From an uncultured Muribaculaceae bacterium (lineage in GTDB: Bacteria; Bacteroidota; Bacteroidia; Bacteroidales; Muribaculaceae), in assembly GCA_910584365.1 (NCBI GenBank), contig CAJUAF010000001.1:156218-220217 (forward strand): a stretch of 64,000 nt of DNA. Direction: 5' to 3'. Numbering within the stretch: position 1 is the stretch's first letter; the number at the start of each line of letters is the position of its first letter. A program made the position numbers and the translations under genes. This document shows positions 54,691-62,311 of the stretch, piece by piece. The notes under the pieces are model-generated. The model did no database searches, was not told where the DNA came from, and saw only the letters and a list, made by a program, of their open reading frames with translations.

Positions 54691-54721
54691 CAGGTCCGTC
54701 CGCCCAGCGCGGGCGGACCTG
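54691..54721 (+). terminator. Terminator after the OmpA-family gene
   Basis: CAGGTCCGTCCGCCC and GGGCGGACCTG pair with a small bulge around a short loop, followed by CTTCTTTTT. Confidence 0.8.
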
Positions 54722-54780
54722 CTTCTTTTTCCAGCAGCCCATTATCTCCAGCCAACGTTTCATTTTCCATGTTATCCGCC

Positions 54781-55443
54781 ATGAACGTAAGAATCGACCC
54801 CACCTGGAAAGCCGAGCTTCAGGACGTCTTCGACAGCGAACAGTTCCGCCGCACTGCGGAATTCGTCCGGAGTCAGTATGCCGCCACTACGGTCTATCCC
54901 CCCGCTCCGCGAATCTTCGCGGCCTTCGACGCCTGTCCGTTCGACAAGGTTAAAGTCGTAATTCTCGGCCAGGATCCCTATCATGGCCCGGGGCAGGCCA
55001 ACGGCCTGAGCTTCTCGGTCAATCCCGGAGTACGTTTTCCGCCGTCCCTGATGAACATATTCAAGGAAGTGCATGATGACACGGGCGCCCCGATTCCGGC
55101 CGACGGAGACCTCTCGCGCTGGGCCACGCAGGGAGTACTGATGCTGAACGCCACTCTGACCGTGGAGGCTGATCGCGCCGGTTCCCATCAGAACCAGGGG
55201 TGGGAGGAATTCACCGATGAAGTGATCCGGCGCCTCTCGCGCGACCGCGAACACCTGGTCTTCATTCTCTGGGGGTCCTACGCCATCCGGAAATCGGCGC
55301 TCATCGATTCCTCGCGTCACCTGGTGCTGATCTCCCCCCATCCCTCTCCCCTTTCGGCCCACCGCGGATTCTTCGGGAACCATCATTTTTCGCGCGCCAA
55401 CGCCTATCTGGCGGCCAACGGCCTCACCCCTGTCCAATGGTAA
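54781..55443 (+). CDS. ung: Uracil-DNA glycosylase (family 1)
   Basis: 220 residues from the ATG at 54781 (MNVRIDPTWK), the usual N-terminus; an ATG 12 nt upstream is an alternative. The catalytic water-activating motif is GQDPYHGPGQANGLSFSV (Asp at 65) and the second motif is HPSPLSAHRGFFG. FPPSLMNIFKE is also conserved. It removes uracil from DNA and starts base-excision repair. It is followed after 9 nt by the DUF5103 gene. Confidence 0.97.
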   Translation: MNVRIDPTWKAELQDVFDSEQFRRTAEFVRSQYAATTVYPPAPRIFAAFDACPFDKVKVVILGQDPYHGPGQANGLSFSVNPGVRFPPSLMNIFKEVHDDTGAPIPADGDLSRWATQGVLMLNATLTVEADRAGSHQNQGWEEFTDEVIRRLSRDREHLVFILWGSYAIRKSALIDSSRHLVLISPHPSPLSAHRGFFGNHHFSRANAYLAANGLTPVQW

Positions 55444-55452
55444 TCGACCGAT

Positions 55453-56796
55453 ATGCAATTTCATTTCCGTATAAAACCATCCATTGTTCTTCCGCTCCTC
55501 ACGGGCTTGATGACTGCGGGGACAGCTGTCTGCGAAGCGGCGGACATCTCCCGCGACGCCCCGGCTGTCTTCTCTGACGAATTCCGTACACTGACCGCCG
55601 CCATCGACGGGAACCGCCTGGCGCCCCCGGTGCTGACGCTGGGGAGCGACGACCGCCTGACAATCGGCTTCGACGGGATGGGCGACGAGCGTCGCTATCT
55701 GCGTTACAGTATATGCCTGTGCGACGCCGACTGGTCTCCGTCGGAACTTATCGACTCGGAGGTGTTCGACGGTTTCAACTACGCCGACATAACCGACTAT
55801 TCCTTCTCCCGGGCCACTACCGCCCATTATGTCCACTACTCCATTACGCTCCCCAACAGCGATTTTTCCTTCCGTCTTTCGGGCAACTATCTGCTGTGGG
55901 TCTATCCGGAAGAGAATCCCGACGATATCCTGCTACAGTTCCCTTTCATGGTGCAGGAAAAATCGGTCTCGGTAAGCGGCACAATCACTACGCGCACCGA
56001 CGTCGACTACAACGACTCGCACCAGCAGCTGGCGCTCGACATTGACACCCGCAACGCCAATGTGCGCAATCCTTCAACAGACCTGCGCGTGGTCGTCCGG
56101 CAGAACTACCGGCGCGACAACGCCGTCGAACTGCTTCATCCCACAAGGCTGAAGGGCAGCGTGGCCATCTATGAACACAATCCCCTGCTGATTTTCGATG
56201 CCGGCAACGAATACCGGCGCATGGAGACGGTCAGCAACCTCTATCCCGGCATGGGAGAGGACCATATCGAGTTCCACGCGCCTTTCTATCACCATATCCT
56301 GAACACTGACAGTCCACGCGCGGAGCGTCAGTACCGGTACGACCAGACCCAGCAGGGGCGTTTCTTCATCCGCGAGTACAACGCCGCGGACTCCGACACG
56401 GAGGCGGACTACCCCCTGGTGCTTTTCACCCTGGATATGCTCCCGCTTCCCGACACGGACATCTACCTGGACGGCGACTTCATGCACCGCCGCTTCGACG
56501 ACGCCTCGCGCATGGACTATAACCCTGCCGAAGGACGTTACGAGAAGCTGATCCCGCTGAAGCAGGGAGCCTACAATTACCGTTACCTGGCACTTCCGGC
56601 ATCGCTCAGGGACCAGGACAGTTCCCCGCTGCTGACACCACGGTCCGTTCCGGTCCCTCTGCCGTCGGCCACCGCTCCCGTAGAAGGAGACCATTACCAG
56701 ACCGTCAACGAATATTCCGTGGCAGTCTACTACCGCGCCCCAGGGGAGCGGCATGACCGTCTGCTGGGCTTTACCACGCTATTCTCAGGACAATGA
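55453..56796 (+). CDS. DUF5103 protein, type IX secretion system plug protein
   Basis: 447 residues with a signal peptide ending near residue 29 (VCEAA). The family pattern is visible: RYLRYSICLCDADWSPSELIDSEVFDGFNYADITDYSFS, then DSDFSFRLSGNYLLWVYPEEN-like sequence and FFIREYNAADSDTEADY. DUF5103 includes the plug protein that closes the T9SS outer-membrane translocon SprA from the periplasmic side. Its presence agrees with the sorting-like C-termini of the giant secreted proteins in this window. It may be co-transcribed with ung. Function is inferred from the family. Confidence 0.85.
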   Translation: MQFHFRIKPSIVLPLLTGLMTAGTAVCEAADISRDAPAVFSDEFRTLTAAIDGNRLAPPVLTLGSDDRLTIGFDGMGDERRYLRYSICLCDADWSPSELIDSEVFDGFNYADITDYSFSRATTAHYVHYSITLPNSDFSFRLSGNYLLWVYPEENPDDILLQFPFMVQEKSVSVSGTITTRTDVDYNDSHQQLALDIDTRNANVRNPSTDLRVVVRQNYRRDNAVELLHPTRLKGSVAIYEHNPLLIFDAGNEYRRMETVSNLYPGMGEDHIEFHAPFYHHILNTDSPRAERQYRYDQTQQGRFFIREYNAADSDTEADYPLVLFTLDMLPLPDTDIYLDGDFMHRRFDDASRMDYNPAEGRYEKLIPLKQGAYNYRYLALPASLRDQDSSPLLTPRSVPVPLPSATAPVEGDHYQTVNEYSVAVYYRAPGERHDRLLGFTTLFSGQ

Positions 56797-56798
56797 AC

Positions 56799-56829
56799 TT
56801 GCGCGGTCGGGGAAAAATGCGTACCTTTG
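56799..56829 (+). promoter_or_regulatory. Promoter of the AspT/YidE-type transporter
   Basis: TTG (56799-56801) and TACCTTTG (56822-56829) with 20 nt spacing. It overlaps the end of the preceding frame's trailer. A GCCGG-AAT-CCGGC hairpin (56832-56844) follows at once. Confidence 0.72.
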
Positions 56830-56901
56830 CAGCCGGAATCCGGCCTCCGCGGAAAGCGGCGGGTCTCTTCTGCAATTTTAGGGTTAAAAAGTAATTTTAT
56901 T

Positions 56902-58581
56902 ATGAGTTTTTTTGATGTGGACATCCTGTATCCGGGGAATACGTCGCTGGCGTCTACCCTGATGTTGCTGTCATTCGTGATAGCGGCAGGAATCTTCATC
57001 GGCAAGCTGAAAGTCGGTGGCGTCTCGCTGGGCGTCACTTTCGTCCTGTTTGTCGGTATTCTTATGGGGCATTTCGGCTACACTGTCGACGCCGAAGTCC
57101 TTAAATTCGTCCGGGAATTCGGTCTGATTCTGTTCATCTTCGCCATCGGTCTGCAGGTAGGCCCGGCGTTCTTCTCCTCGTTCAAGGAGGGTGGTATCCG
57201 GCTCAATATGCTGGCGGTGCTGGGCATAGCGCTGAACGTCGCCATTACCGTGGCTATCTTCTTCATCGACGGCCATACGGACATGACTGTGCTTGTCGGC
57301 GTCATGTCGGGAGCCGTCACCAACACCCCGGGACTGGCCGCGGCGCAACAGTCCCTGAGCGGAACGCCGGAAGCCATCAGCCAGGCGGTCAACACCATGT
57401 CGATGGGCTACGCGGCCGCATATCCCCTGGGAGTTCTAGGTATCATCACCTCGATGCTGCTTGTGAAGTTCATCTTCCGGGTGAAAGTCGACGATGAGAT
57501 CTCCCGCATGAACAAGGAGGCCGAGGACGCCACCGTCAAGCCTTACCTGGCTTCCATCGAGGTGACCAACCCGCTGGTCAACGGCAAAACCCTGGTGCAG
57601 CTCCACCAGATTATCCACTGTGAGTTCGTCGTATCGCGTCTCATGCAGCAGGACGGCACCATCATCATCCCCAAGTCCACAACACAGATACGTGTGGGCG
57701 ACAAGCTCTACGTTGTGATGACACCGACCGACCTGGAGAGCTTCCAGAGCGTGCTGGGTCCGTCGGTCGAGATGGGCGACGACGAGTGGGAAGAGGTTTC
57801 CCCCGAAACAGTGGTCAGCCGCCGCATCGTCATCACCCGCACGGAATACAACGGCAAGAGCCTCGCCGACCTCCGTCTCCATAAGGGTTACAACCTGAAC
57901 TGCACGCGCGTCAACCGCGCCGGAGTCGACCTGCTCGCCACTCCTGGTCTGCGCCTCCAGATGGGAGACCGCATCACCGTTGTCGGCGACCTGAACGACA
58001 TCGACCGCCTGGCCTCGAAGCTGGGCAACTCCATGAAGCGTCTCAACACCCCCAACCTTATCACCATCTTTATCGGAATCCTTTTCGGTATCATCGTAGG
58101 GTCCATCAACGTAGGCTTCGGCATGAAGCTGGGTCTGGCCGGCGGTCCTCTGGTGGTGGCTATCTTCCTGAGCCGTTTCGGATATAAGTTCAAACTGGTG
58201 ACCTACACCTCCTCCTCGGCATCGATGATGCTGCGCGAGCTTGGCATCTGCCTGTTCCTTGCGGCGGTGGGTATCGGCGCCGGCGCCAACTTCGCCTCCA
58301 CGGTGTTCAACACCACCGGTATGTGGTGGGTGGTATGGGGCTTCATAATCACCTTCGTGCCGCTGATGATCGTAGGCTGCATCGCCCGCGGAATATTCAA
58401 AATCAATTACCTCACCATCATGGGTATGCTTTCGGGCGGCTACACCGATCCCCCGGCCCTGGCTTACGCCAACAACTCCACGGCCTCCGACGCCCCGGCG
58501 GTAGCCTACTCGACGGTCTATCCTCTGACGATGTTCCTCCGCGTGGTGGCGGCCCAGGTCCTCATCCTCGCCTTCACCTGA
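56902..58581 (+). CDS. AspT/YidE/YbjL-type transporter with two TrkA-C domains
   Basis: 559 residues from the ATG at 56902 (MSFFDVDILYPG); longer frames begin inside the promoter. The N-terminal half has about five membrane helices with GVMSGAVTNTPGLAAAQQSL, the duplicated family motif; the C-terminal half repeats it as GMLSGGYTDPPALAYANN. Between them lie two RCK/TrkA-C-like regulatory domains (about 210-300 and 305-380). The family includes the aspartate:alanine exchanger AspT; the substrate of YidE-like members is unknown. Inner membrane. Confidence 0.9.
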   Translation: MSFFDVDILYPGNTSLASTLMLLSFVIAAGIFIGKLKVGGVSLGVTFVLFVGILMGHFGYTVDAEVLKFVREFGLILFIFAIGLQVGPAFFSSFKEGGIRLNMLAVLGIALNVAITVAIFFIDGHTDMTVLVGVMSGAVTNTPGLAAAQQSLSGTPEAISQAVNTMSMGYAAAYPLGVLGIITSMLLVKFIFRVKVDDEISRMNKEAEDATVKPYLASIEVTNPLVNGKTLVQLHQIIHCEFVVSRLMQQDGTIIIPKSTTQIRVGDKLYVVMTPTDLESFQSVLGPSVEMGDDEWEEVSPETVVSRRIVITRTEYNGKSLADLRLHKGYNLNCTRVNRAGVDLLATPGLRLQMGDRITVVGDLNDIDRLASKLGNSMKRLNTPNLITIFIGILFGIIVGSINVGFGMKLGLAGGPLVVAIFLSRFGYKFKLVTYTSSSASMMLRELGICLFLAAVGIGAGANFASTVFNTTGMWWVVWGFIITFVPLMIVGCIARGIFKINYLTIMGMLSGGYTDPPALAYANNSTASDAPAVAYSTVYPLTMFLRVVAAQVLILAFT

Positions 58582-58618
58582 TTTCCACCTTACTTCTCCG
58601 TAGAGAAATAAATTATAA

Positions 58619-58654
58619 TCTGCGGAACCAGCGTTAATCCGTGAGTCGGCGAGA
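58619..58654. repeat. Truncated copy of the GxxExxY-element right end
   Basis: A 36-nt stretch beginning TCTGCGGA and ending GGCGAGA resembles the right repeat at 59199-59269 with an internal deletion. It lies 25 nt before the intact left repeat. Confidence 0.55.
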
Positions 58655-58679
58655 TGCAAATGACTCCTTGTGGAGAATT

Positions 58680-59269
58680 TTTCTCGCAGAATCGCGGATT
58701 AACGCAGATTTAATTTTTCAGACGCGCTCTGCGCGGAAGGAATCCGCAGAACCGGATACAACCATCCGAACCAATACTCCGGCCATGAAAACAAACGACC
58801 TGACTTACGCTATTATCGGGGCTGCATACAAAGTCCACAAGGAACTCGGCCCGGGATTGCTCGAGAATATTTATGAAGAAGCTCTGGCGTATCAATTGAC
58901 GAGCGAGGGCCTTATAATCGAGAGACAGGTGCCGTTGCCGGTGTATTACCGCGGAATCAGGTTAGACTGTGACTATCGGCTTGACATCTTGGTAAACAAA
59001 CAGGTAATAGTGGAACTGAAAAGCGTGCGTACAGTCTCTGACATTTTCAAAAAACAACTCCTCACCTATCTGCGGATTTCCAGACTGGCCGTCGGACTCC
59101 TTATAAACTTCAACGAAGTCAATCTCACAAAAGGTATTTCCCGCATTGTCAACAACTTCGCAGACTCTTGAGCCATTTTTCCTTTTGCCACCAAATAATC
59201 TGCGAAATCAATCCGCGCAAAGCGCGTCGGAAACATTAAATCCGCGTTAATCCGCGATTCTGCGAGAAA
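58680..59269 (+). mobile_element. Small inverted-repeat element carrying a GxxExxY gene
   Basis: The 71 nt at 58680-58750 match the reverse complement of 59199-59269 at 63 of 71 positions without gaps. The outer ends are TTTCTCGCAGAATCGCGGAT. The two repeats enclose only the 128-residue GxxExxY gene. No transposase and no clear target-site duplication are seen. Related partial ends occur at 58619-58654, 61314-61385 and 61490-61520. Mobility is inferred from this structure. Confidence 0.7.
58785..59171 (+). CDS. GxxExxY protein (PD-(D/E)XK nuclease-like)
   Basis: 128 residues from the ATG at 58785, the usual family length; a longer frame from 58641 would translate the flanking repeat. The family motif is GLLENIY (24-30). 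The nuclease-like core has D67 in DYRLDILV and E77-x-K79 in VIVELKSV, so all acidic and basic residues of a PD-(D/E)XK fold seem intact. Activity and role of the family are not established. The gene is enclosed by 71-bp inverted repeats that start 34 nt before the ATG and 28 nt after the stop, so it looks like the sole cargo of a small element. Confidence 0.88.
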   Translation: MKTNDLTYAIIGAAYKVHKELGPGLLENIYEEALAYQLTSEGLIIERQVPLPVYYRGIRLDCDYRLDILVNKQVIVELKSVRTVSDIFKKQLLTYLRISRLAVGLLINFNEVNLTKGISRIVNNFADS

Positions 59270-59325
59270 CTCCCCATATTTCAGATAAATCAGCGGGAGT
59301 TGACCGGGAAACAAACATAGAAACT

Positions 59326-61152
59326 ATGAACGACTTTATTGCCATACTGCGCCGCTTCGTGCCCCCCTACAAGAAGTATCTTTTCCTGAATATCTTCTTC
59401 AATATCCTGTCGGCGTTCCTGACGCTTTTCTCTTTCGCCGTCATCATCCCGATTCTGGAGATGCTGTTCAAGGTAAAGGAGGCCACCTATGAGTTTCTCC
59501 CCTGGGGGTCCGCTTCACTGAAAGATGTTGTCATCAACAACTTCTACTTCTACACCCAGGAGGCTATCGCCCATTACGGCGCCCCGACGACGCTGGCGCT
59601 GCTGGCGCTGCTGCTGGTAGTGATGACGGGTCTGAAGACCGGTGTCACTTTCCTGGCCTCCTACTTCGTGATTCCCATGCGCAGCGGCATCGTGCGCGAT
59701 ATCCGCAATTATGTCTTCGACAAGATGGTGACCCTGCCGATTTCGTTCTTCACTTCGGAGAGGAAAGGGGACGTCATGGCCCGTATGTCGGGCGATGTCG
59801 GCGAAATCGAGAACTCCATCATGGCCTCTCTCGACATGATGTTCAAAAACCCCATCATGATAATCGTGTGCCTGGTGATGATGGTGATGATTTCCTGGCA
59901 GCTGACGATTTTCGTGCTGATACTTCTTCCGCTGGCGGGTTTTGTGATGGGCAAGGTCGGCAAAAGGCTCAAGCGGCAGTCGCTTGAACAGCAGAACCAG
60001 TGGGGTCTGCTGATGTCGAACATCGAGGAGTGCCTGGGGGGACTGCGCATCATCAAGGCATTCAACGCCGAGGAGAAGGTCAAGAGCCGTTTCCATAAGG
60101 AAAACCAGGTATTCTACCGGCTGTCGAACCGCATCGCCCGGCGCCAGAGTCTGGCCCATCCCATGAGCGAGTTCCTCGGCACCCTGGCCATCGCCATCGT
60201 CCTCTGGTTCGGGGGTTCGCTGATTCTGTCGGGCACATCGTCGATGAACGCGGCATCTTTCATCTACTACATGGTGATTTTCTACTCCATCATCAACCCG
60301 GCCAAAGAGCTGTCGAAAGCCATGTATTCCATCCAGAAAGGCCTGGCGTCGATGGTGCGCGTAGATAAAATCCTGGGAGCCTCCAATCCTATCAAGGATC
60401 CCGCCAATCCCCGCGAAATCGAAAATCTCAAGGGAAATATCTCCTACAAAGACGTTTCTTTCAGCTACGGCACCAATGAGGTTCTCCACAATATCGACCT
60501 GGAGATTCCGGCCGGGGCTACCGTGGCCCTTGTCGGGCAGTCCGGCTCCGGAAAGTCCACGATGGCCGACCTGCTGCCGCGGTTCTACGATGTGGCCGGC
60601 GGTTCCATCACTGTCGACGGAACCGATATCCGCGACCTGCGGGTTCATGACCTGCGCTCGCTGATGGGAAATGTCAACCAGGAAGCGATACTTTTCAACG
60701 ACACTTTCTACAACAACATCACATTCGGCGTAGAAGGCGCCACGATGGAGCAGGTCCGCGCGGCCGCCCGTGTGGCCAATGCCGACGATTTCATAATGGC
60801 CACCGAAGAGGGGTACGACACCAATATCGGCGACCGCGGATGCCGTCTGTCCGGCGGTCAGCGCCAGCGCGTGTCAATCGCCCGCGCCATCCTCAAGAAT
60901 CCTCCGGTACTGATTCTCGACGAAGCCACTTCGGCTCTCGACTCCGAAAGCGAAAAACTCGTCCAGGAGGCCCTGGAACGGCTCATGAAGGGGCGCACCA
61001 CCCTGGTTATCGCCCACCGGCTATCAACCATCCGCAACGCCGACCTTATCTGCGTCCTCCATGAGGGACGTATCGTCGAGCGCGGCACACATGACGAACT
61101 GCTGGCCCTGGGGGGCTACTACTCCCATCTTGTCGATATGCAGAAGTTCTGA
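59326..61152 (+). CDS. ABC exporter, MsbA-like (fused permease and ATPase)
   Basis: 608 residues. The membrane domain (about 15-330, six helices) precedes the ATPase domain (about 370-600) with Walker A GQSGSGKST, signature LSGGQRQR, Walker B VLILDEAT and the H-loop in IAHRLS. It functions as a homodimer in the inner membrane. The family includes the lipid A flippase MsbA and multidrug exporters; lipid A/lipid export is the best guess in Bacteroidetes, but the substrate is not fixed. The gene begins 57 nt after the right repeat of the GxxExxY element. Confidence 0.93.
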   Translation: MNDFIAILRRFVPPYKKYLFLNIFFNILSAFLTLFSFAVIIPILEMLFKVKEATYEFLPWGSASLKDVVINNFYFYTQEAIAHYGAPTTLALLALLLVVMTGLKTGVTFLASYFVIPMRSGIVRDIRNYVFDKMVTLPISFFTSERKGDVMARMSGDVGEIENSIMASLDMMFKNPIMIIVCLVMMVMISWQLTIFVLILLPLAGFVMGKVGKRLKRQSLEQQNQWGLLMSNIEECLGGLRIIKAFNAEEKVKSRFHKENQVFYRLSNRIARRQSLAHPMSEFLGTLAIAIVLWFGGSLILSGTSSMNAASFIYYMVIFYSIINPAKELSKAMYSIQKGLASMVRVDKILGASNPIKDPANPREIENLKGNISYKDVSFSYGTNEVLHNIDLEIPAGATVALVGQSGSGKSTMADLLPRFYDVAGGSITVDGTDIRDLRVHDLRSLMGNVNQEAILFNDTFYNNITFGVEGATMEQVRAAARVANADDFIMATEEGYDTNIGDRGCRLSGGQRQRVSIARAILKNPPVLILDEATSALDSESEKLVQEALERLMKGRTTLVIAHRLSTIRNADLICVLHEGRIVERGTHDELLALGGYYSHLVDMQKF

Positions 61153-61313
61153 TACCTCCCCTTCCCGCAAAGCGCCGCCCACCTCTTGGTTATCTCCCAC
61201 GGATTTAACGGAGGAACGGATTTCACACGGATTCCGCTTCGGCTTCGCCTCAGGATTTCACAGATTATACGGATTCCACGAAACCAGGCTGGCTGCAAGA
61301 GCAACAAGAACAA

Positions 61314-61385
61314 TCTGCGGAATCCCTCCGCGCAAAGCGCGTCCGTGGAATTGGATTCTGCGTTAATCTGCGCCTCTGCGAGAAA
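61314..61385. repeat. Right-end copy of the GxxExxY-element repeat
   Basis: 72 nt, starting TCTGCGGAAT and ending CTCTGCGAGAAA, align with 59199-59269 with one single-base gap; the core CCGCGCAAAGCGCGTC is identical. It has the same orientation as the right end. Confidence 0.75.
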
Positions 61386-61489
61386 TAATCCCTATAATCC
61401 TGAAAATCAAAATTAATCCGTGGAAAATCCGCCCTTCCGTGGAATCCGTGGGAAATTTTCCCGCAGAGTTAGAACGGAAGATAAAGTTT

Positions 61490-61520
61490 TTTCTCGCAGA
61501 AGCGCGGATTATCGCAGTCT
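61490..61520. repeat. Partial left-end copy of the GxxExxY-element repeat
   Basis: TTTCTCGCAGAAGCGCGGAT followed by TATCGCAG matches the outer 28 nt of the left repeat (58680 onward) with two mismatches. Confidence 0.65.
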
Positions 61521-61649
61521 CAGTAGGGGCGGCTGAGGAAGGAGGATGGGTGAACACAGGACGCCCGGCCACATGGGGGTGTGGACGGGCGACAGTATCG
61601 TAGTGGCGCAGGGTAGAAGTCCTACGCAGAAAGGACGGGAAAGAGAGGG

Positions 61650-61964
61650 TTATTCGTCGGACTTGGTGGGGACGTGTTCGAAGATTTTGCCGGCGAGAAG
61701 TTCGGCCTGCTGTACGCCGACGGTACGCCATACGGGTTCGCCGTCCTTGAAGAGAATCAACGTCGGCACGGACTGCACGCGATAACGGGCCGCCAGTTCG
61801 GCGTTCTTGTCGATATCAACCTTTACAATCGTCCCGGCGTCGCCGACTTTTTCCTTTACCTTTTCGAGAATCGGAGACTGCATCTTGCAGGGTCCGCACC
61901 AGGTTGCGAAGAAATCTACCAGTGTAGGCTTCGACGATTTGATAATTTCATTAAAGTCGTTCAT
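61650..61964 (-). CDS. trxA: Thioredoxin
   Basis: 104 residues. The active site is WCGPC (about residues 22-26) in LVDFFATWCGPCKM, and the cis-Pro lies in VQSVPTLILFKDG. Length and motifs are those of classical cytoplasmic thioredoxin, which reduces disulphides with electrons from thioredoxin reductase. No signal peptide. Single gene, divergent from the giant protein at 62312. Confidence 0.95.
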   Translation of the reverse strand: MNDFNEIIKSSKPTLVDFFATWCGPCKMQSPILEKVKEKVGDAGTIVKVDIDKNAELAARYRVQSVPTLILFKDGEPVWRTVGVQQAELLAGKIFEHVPTKSDE

Positions 61965-62166
61965 CGTATATTATGTTTGTTTATTTACACTCGTTTATGG
62001 ACGCTTTTCCACGTCTGTCTAAATTATAAACGCAATTACCCCCGGATTAGTTGTAAAGGCAATGATATTTTTTTACAATTCTGATAATTTTGCCATAGAA
62101 TTAGTAACGATCTGATAATCAGAGGCATCCAGCTAAAAATCATTACATTAACAATATTTAACTATC

Positions 62167-62201
62167 GGGGGGGTAAATTACAACGATTTTACGTAACTTT
62201 G
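62167..62201 (+). promoter_or_regulatory. G-tract promoter 3 (G7 plus TAACTTTG)
   Basis: Seven G (62167-62173) follow TTTAACTATC and precede TAAATT; 20 nt later lies TAACTTTG (62194-62201). Confidence 0.75.
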
Positions 62202-62245
62202 CGTTGCTTAACCGTGCAAATGTAGCTATTCCATATCTACACTTA

Positions 62246-62301
62246 CAATATCTTACTAAACAGGCTTACTAAACTATCTTAACTCAATATCTTACTAAAC
62301 A
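62246..62301 (+). repeat. 17-nt direct repeat in the leader of giant protein 3
   Basis: CAATATCTTACTAAACA occurs at 62246-62262 and 62285-62301, 39 nt apart; a shorter CTTACTAAAC also lies at 62265. The leader is nearly free of G, as at 8401-8446. Confidence 0.8.
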
Positions 62302-62311
62302 TTTTCGTATC

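Larger units (their letters stand above)
61153..61649. other. Gene-free region filled with GxxExxY-type repeats
   Basis: About 500 bases between convergent genes. The first part repeats CACGGATT/ACGGATTTCA words and has a TTCGGCTTCGCC core. A right-end copy lies at 61314-61385 and a left-end copy at 61490-61520. AATCCGTGG words and a GGGAAATTTTCCC palindrome (about 61450-61462) lie between. No open frame is convincing; it looks like the decayed remains of repeat elements. Confidence 0.65.
61965..62311. other. Divergent intergenic region with leader of giant protein 3
   Basis: About 350 AT-rich bases. Toward the thioredoxin gene no standard promoter is clear; the best minus-strand candidate is TAATTTAG (62026-62019). 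On the plus strand TAATTTTG at 62085-62092 is a possible second promoter, followed by G-tract promoter 3 and a roughly 100-nt leader. Confidence 0.55.

Noticed and set aside
58680..59269. Target-site duplication around the GxxExxY element
   Set aside because: The flanks (GAGAATT on the left, CTCCCC on the right) show no convincing direct repeat, so insertion by a classical transposase cannot be claimed.
62026..62043. A fourth G-tract promoter toward thioredoxin (minus-strand GGGGGTAATT)
   Set aside because: Only five G and 12 nt to the nearest -7-like box (TAATTTAG), unlike the 19-20 nt of the three others; probably chance.
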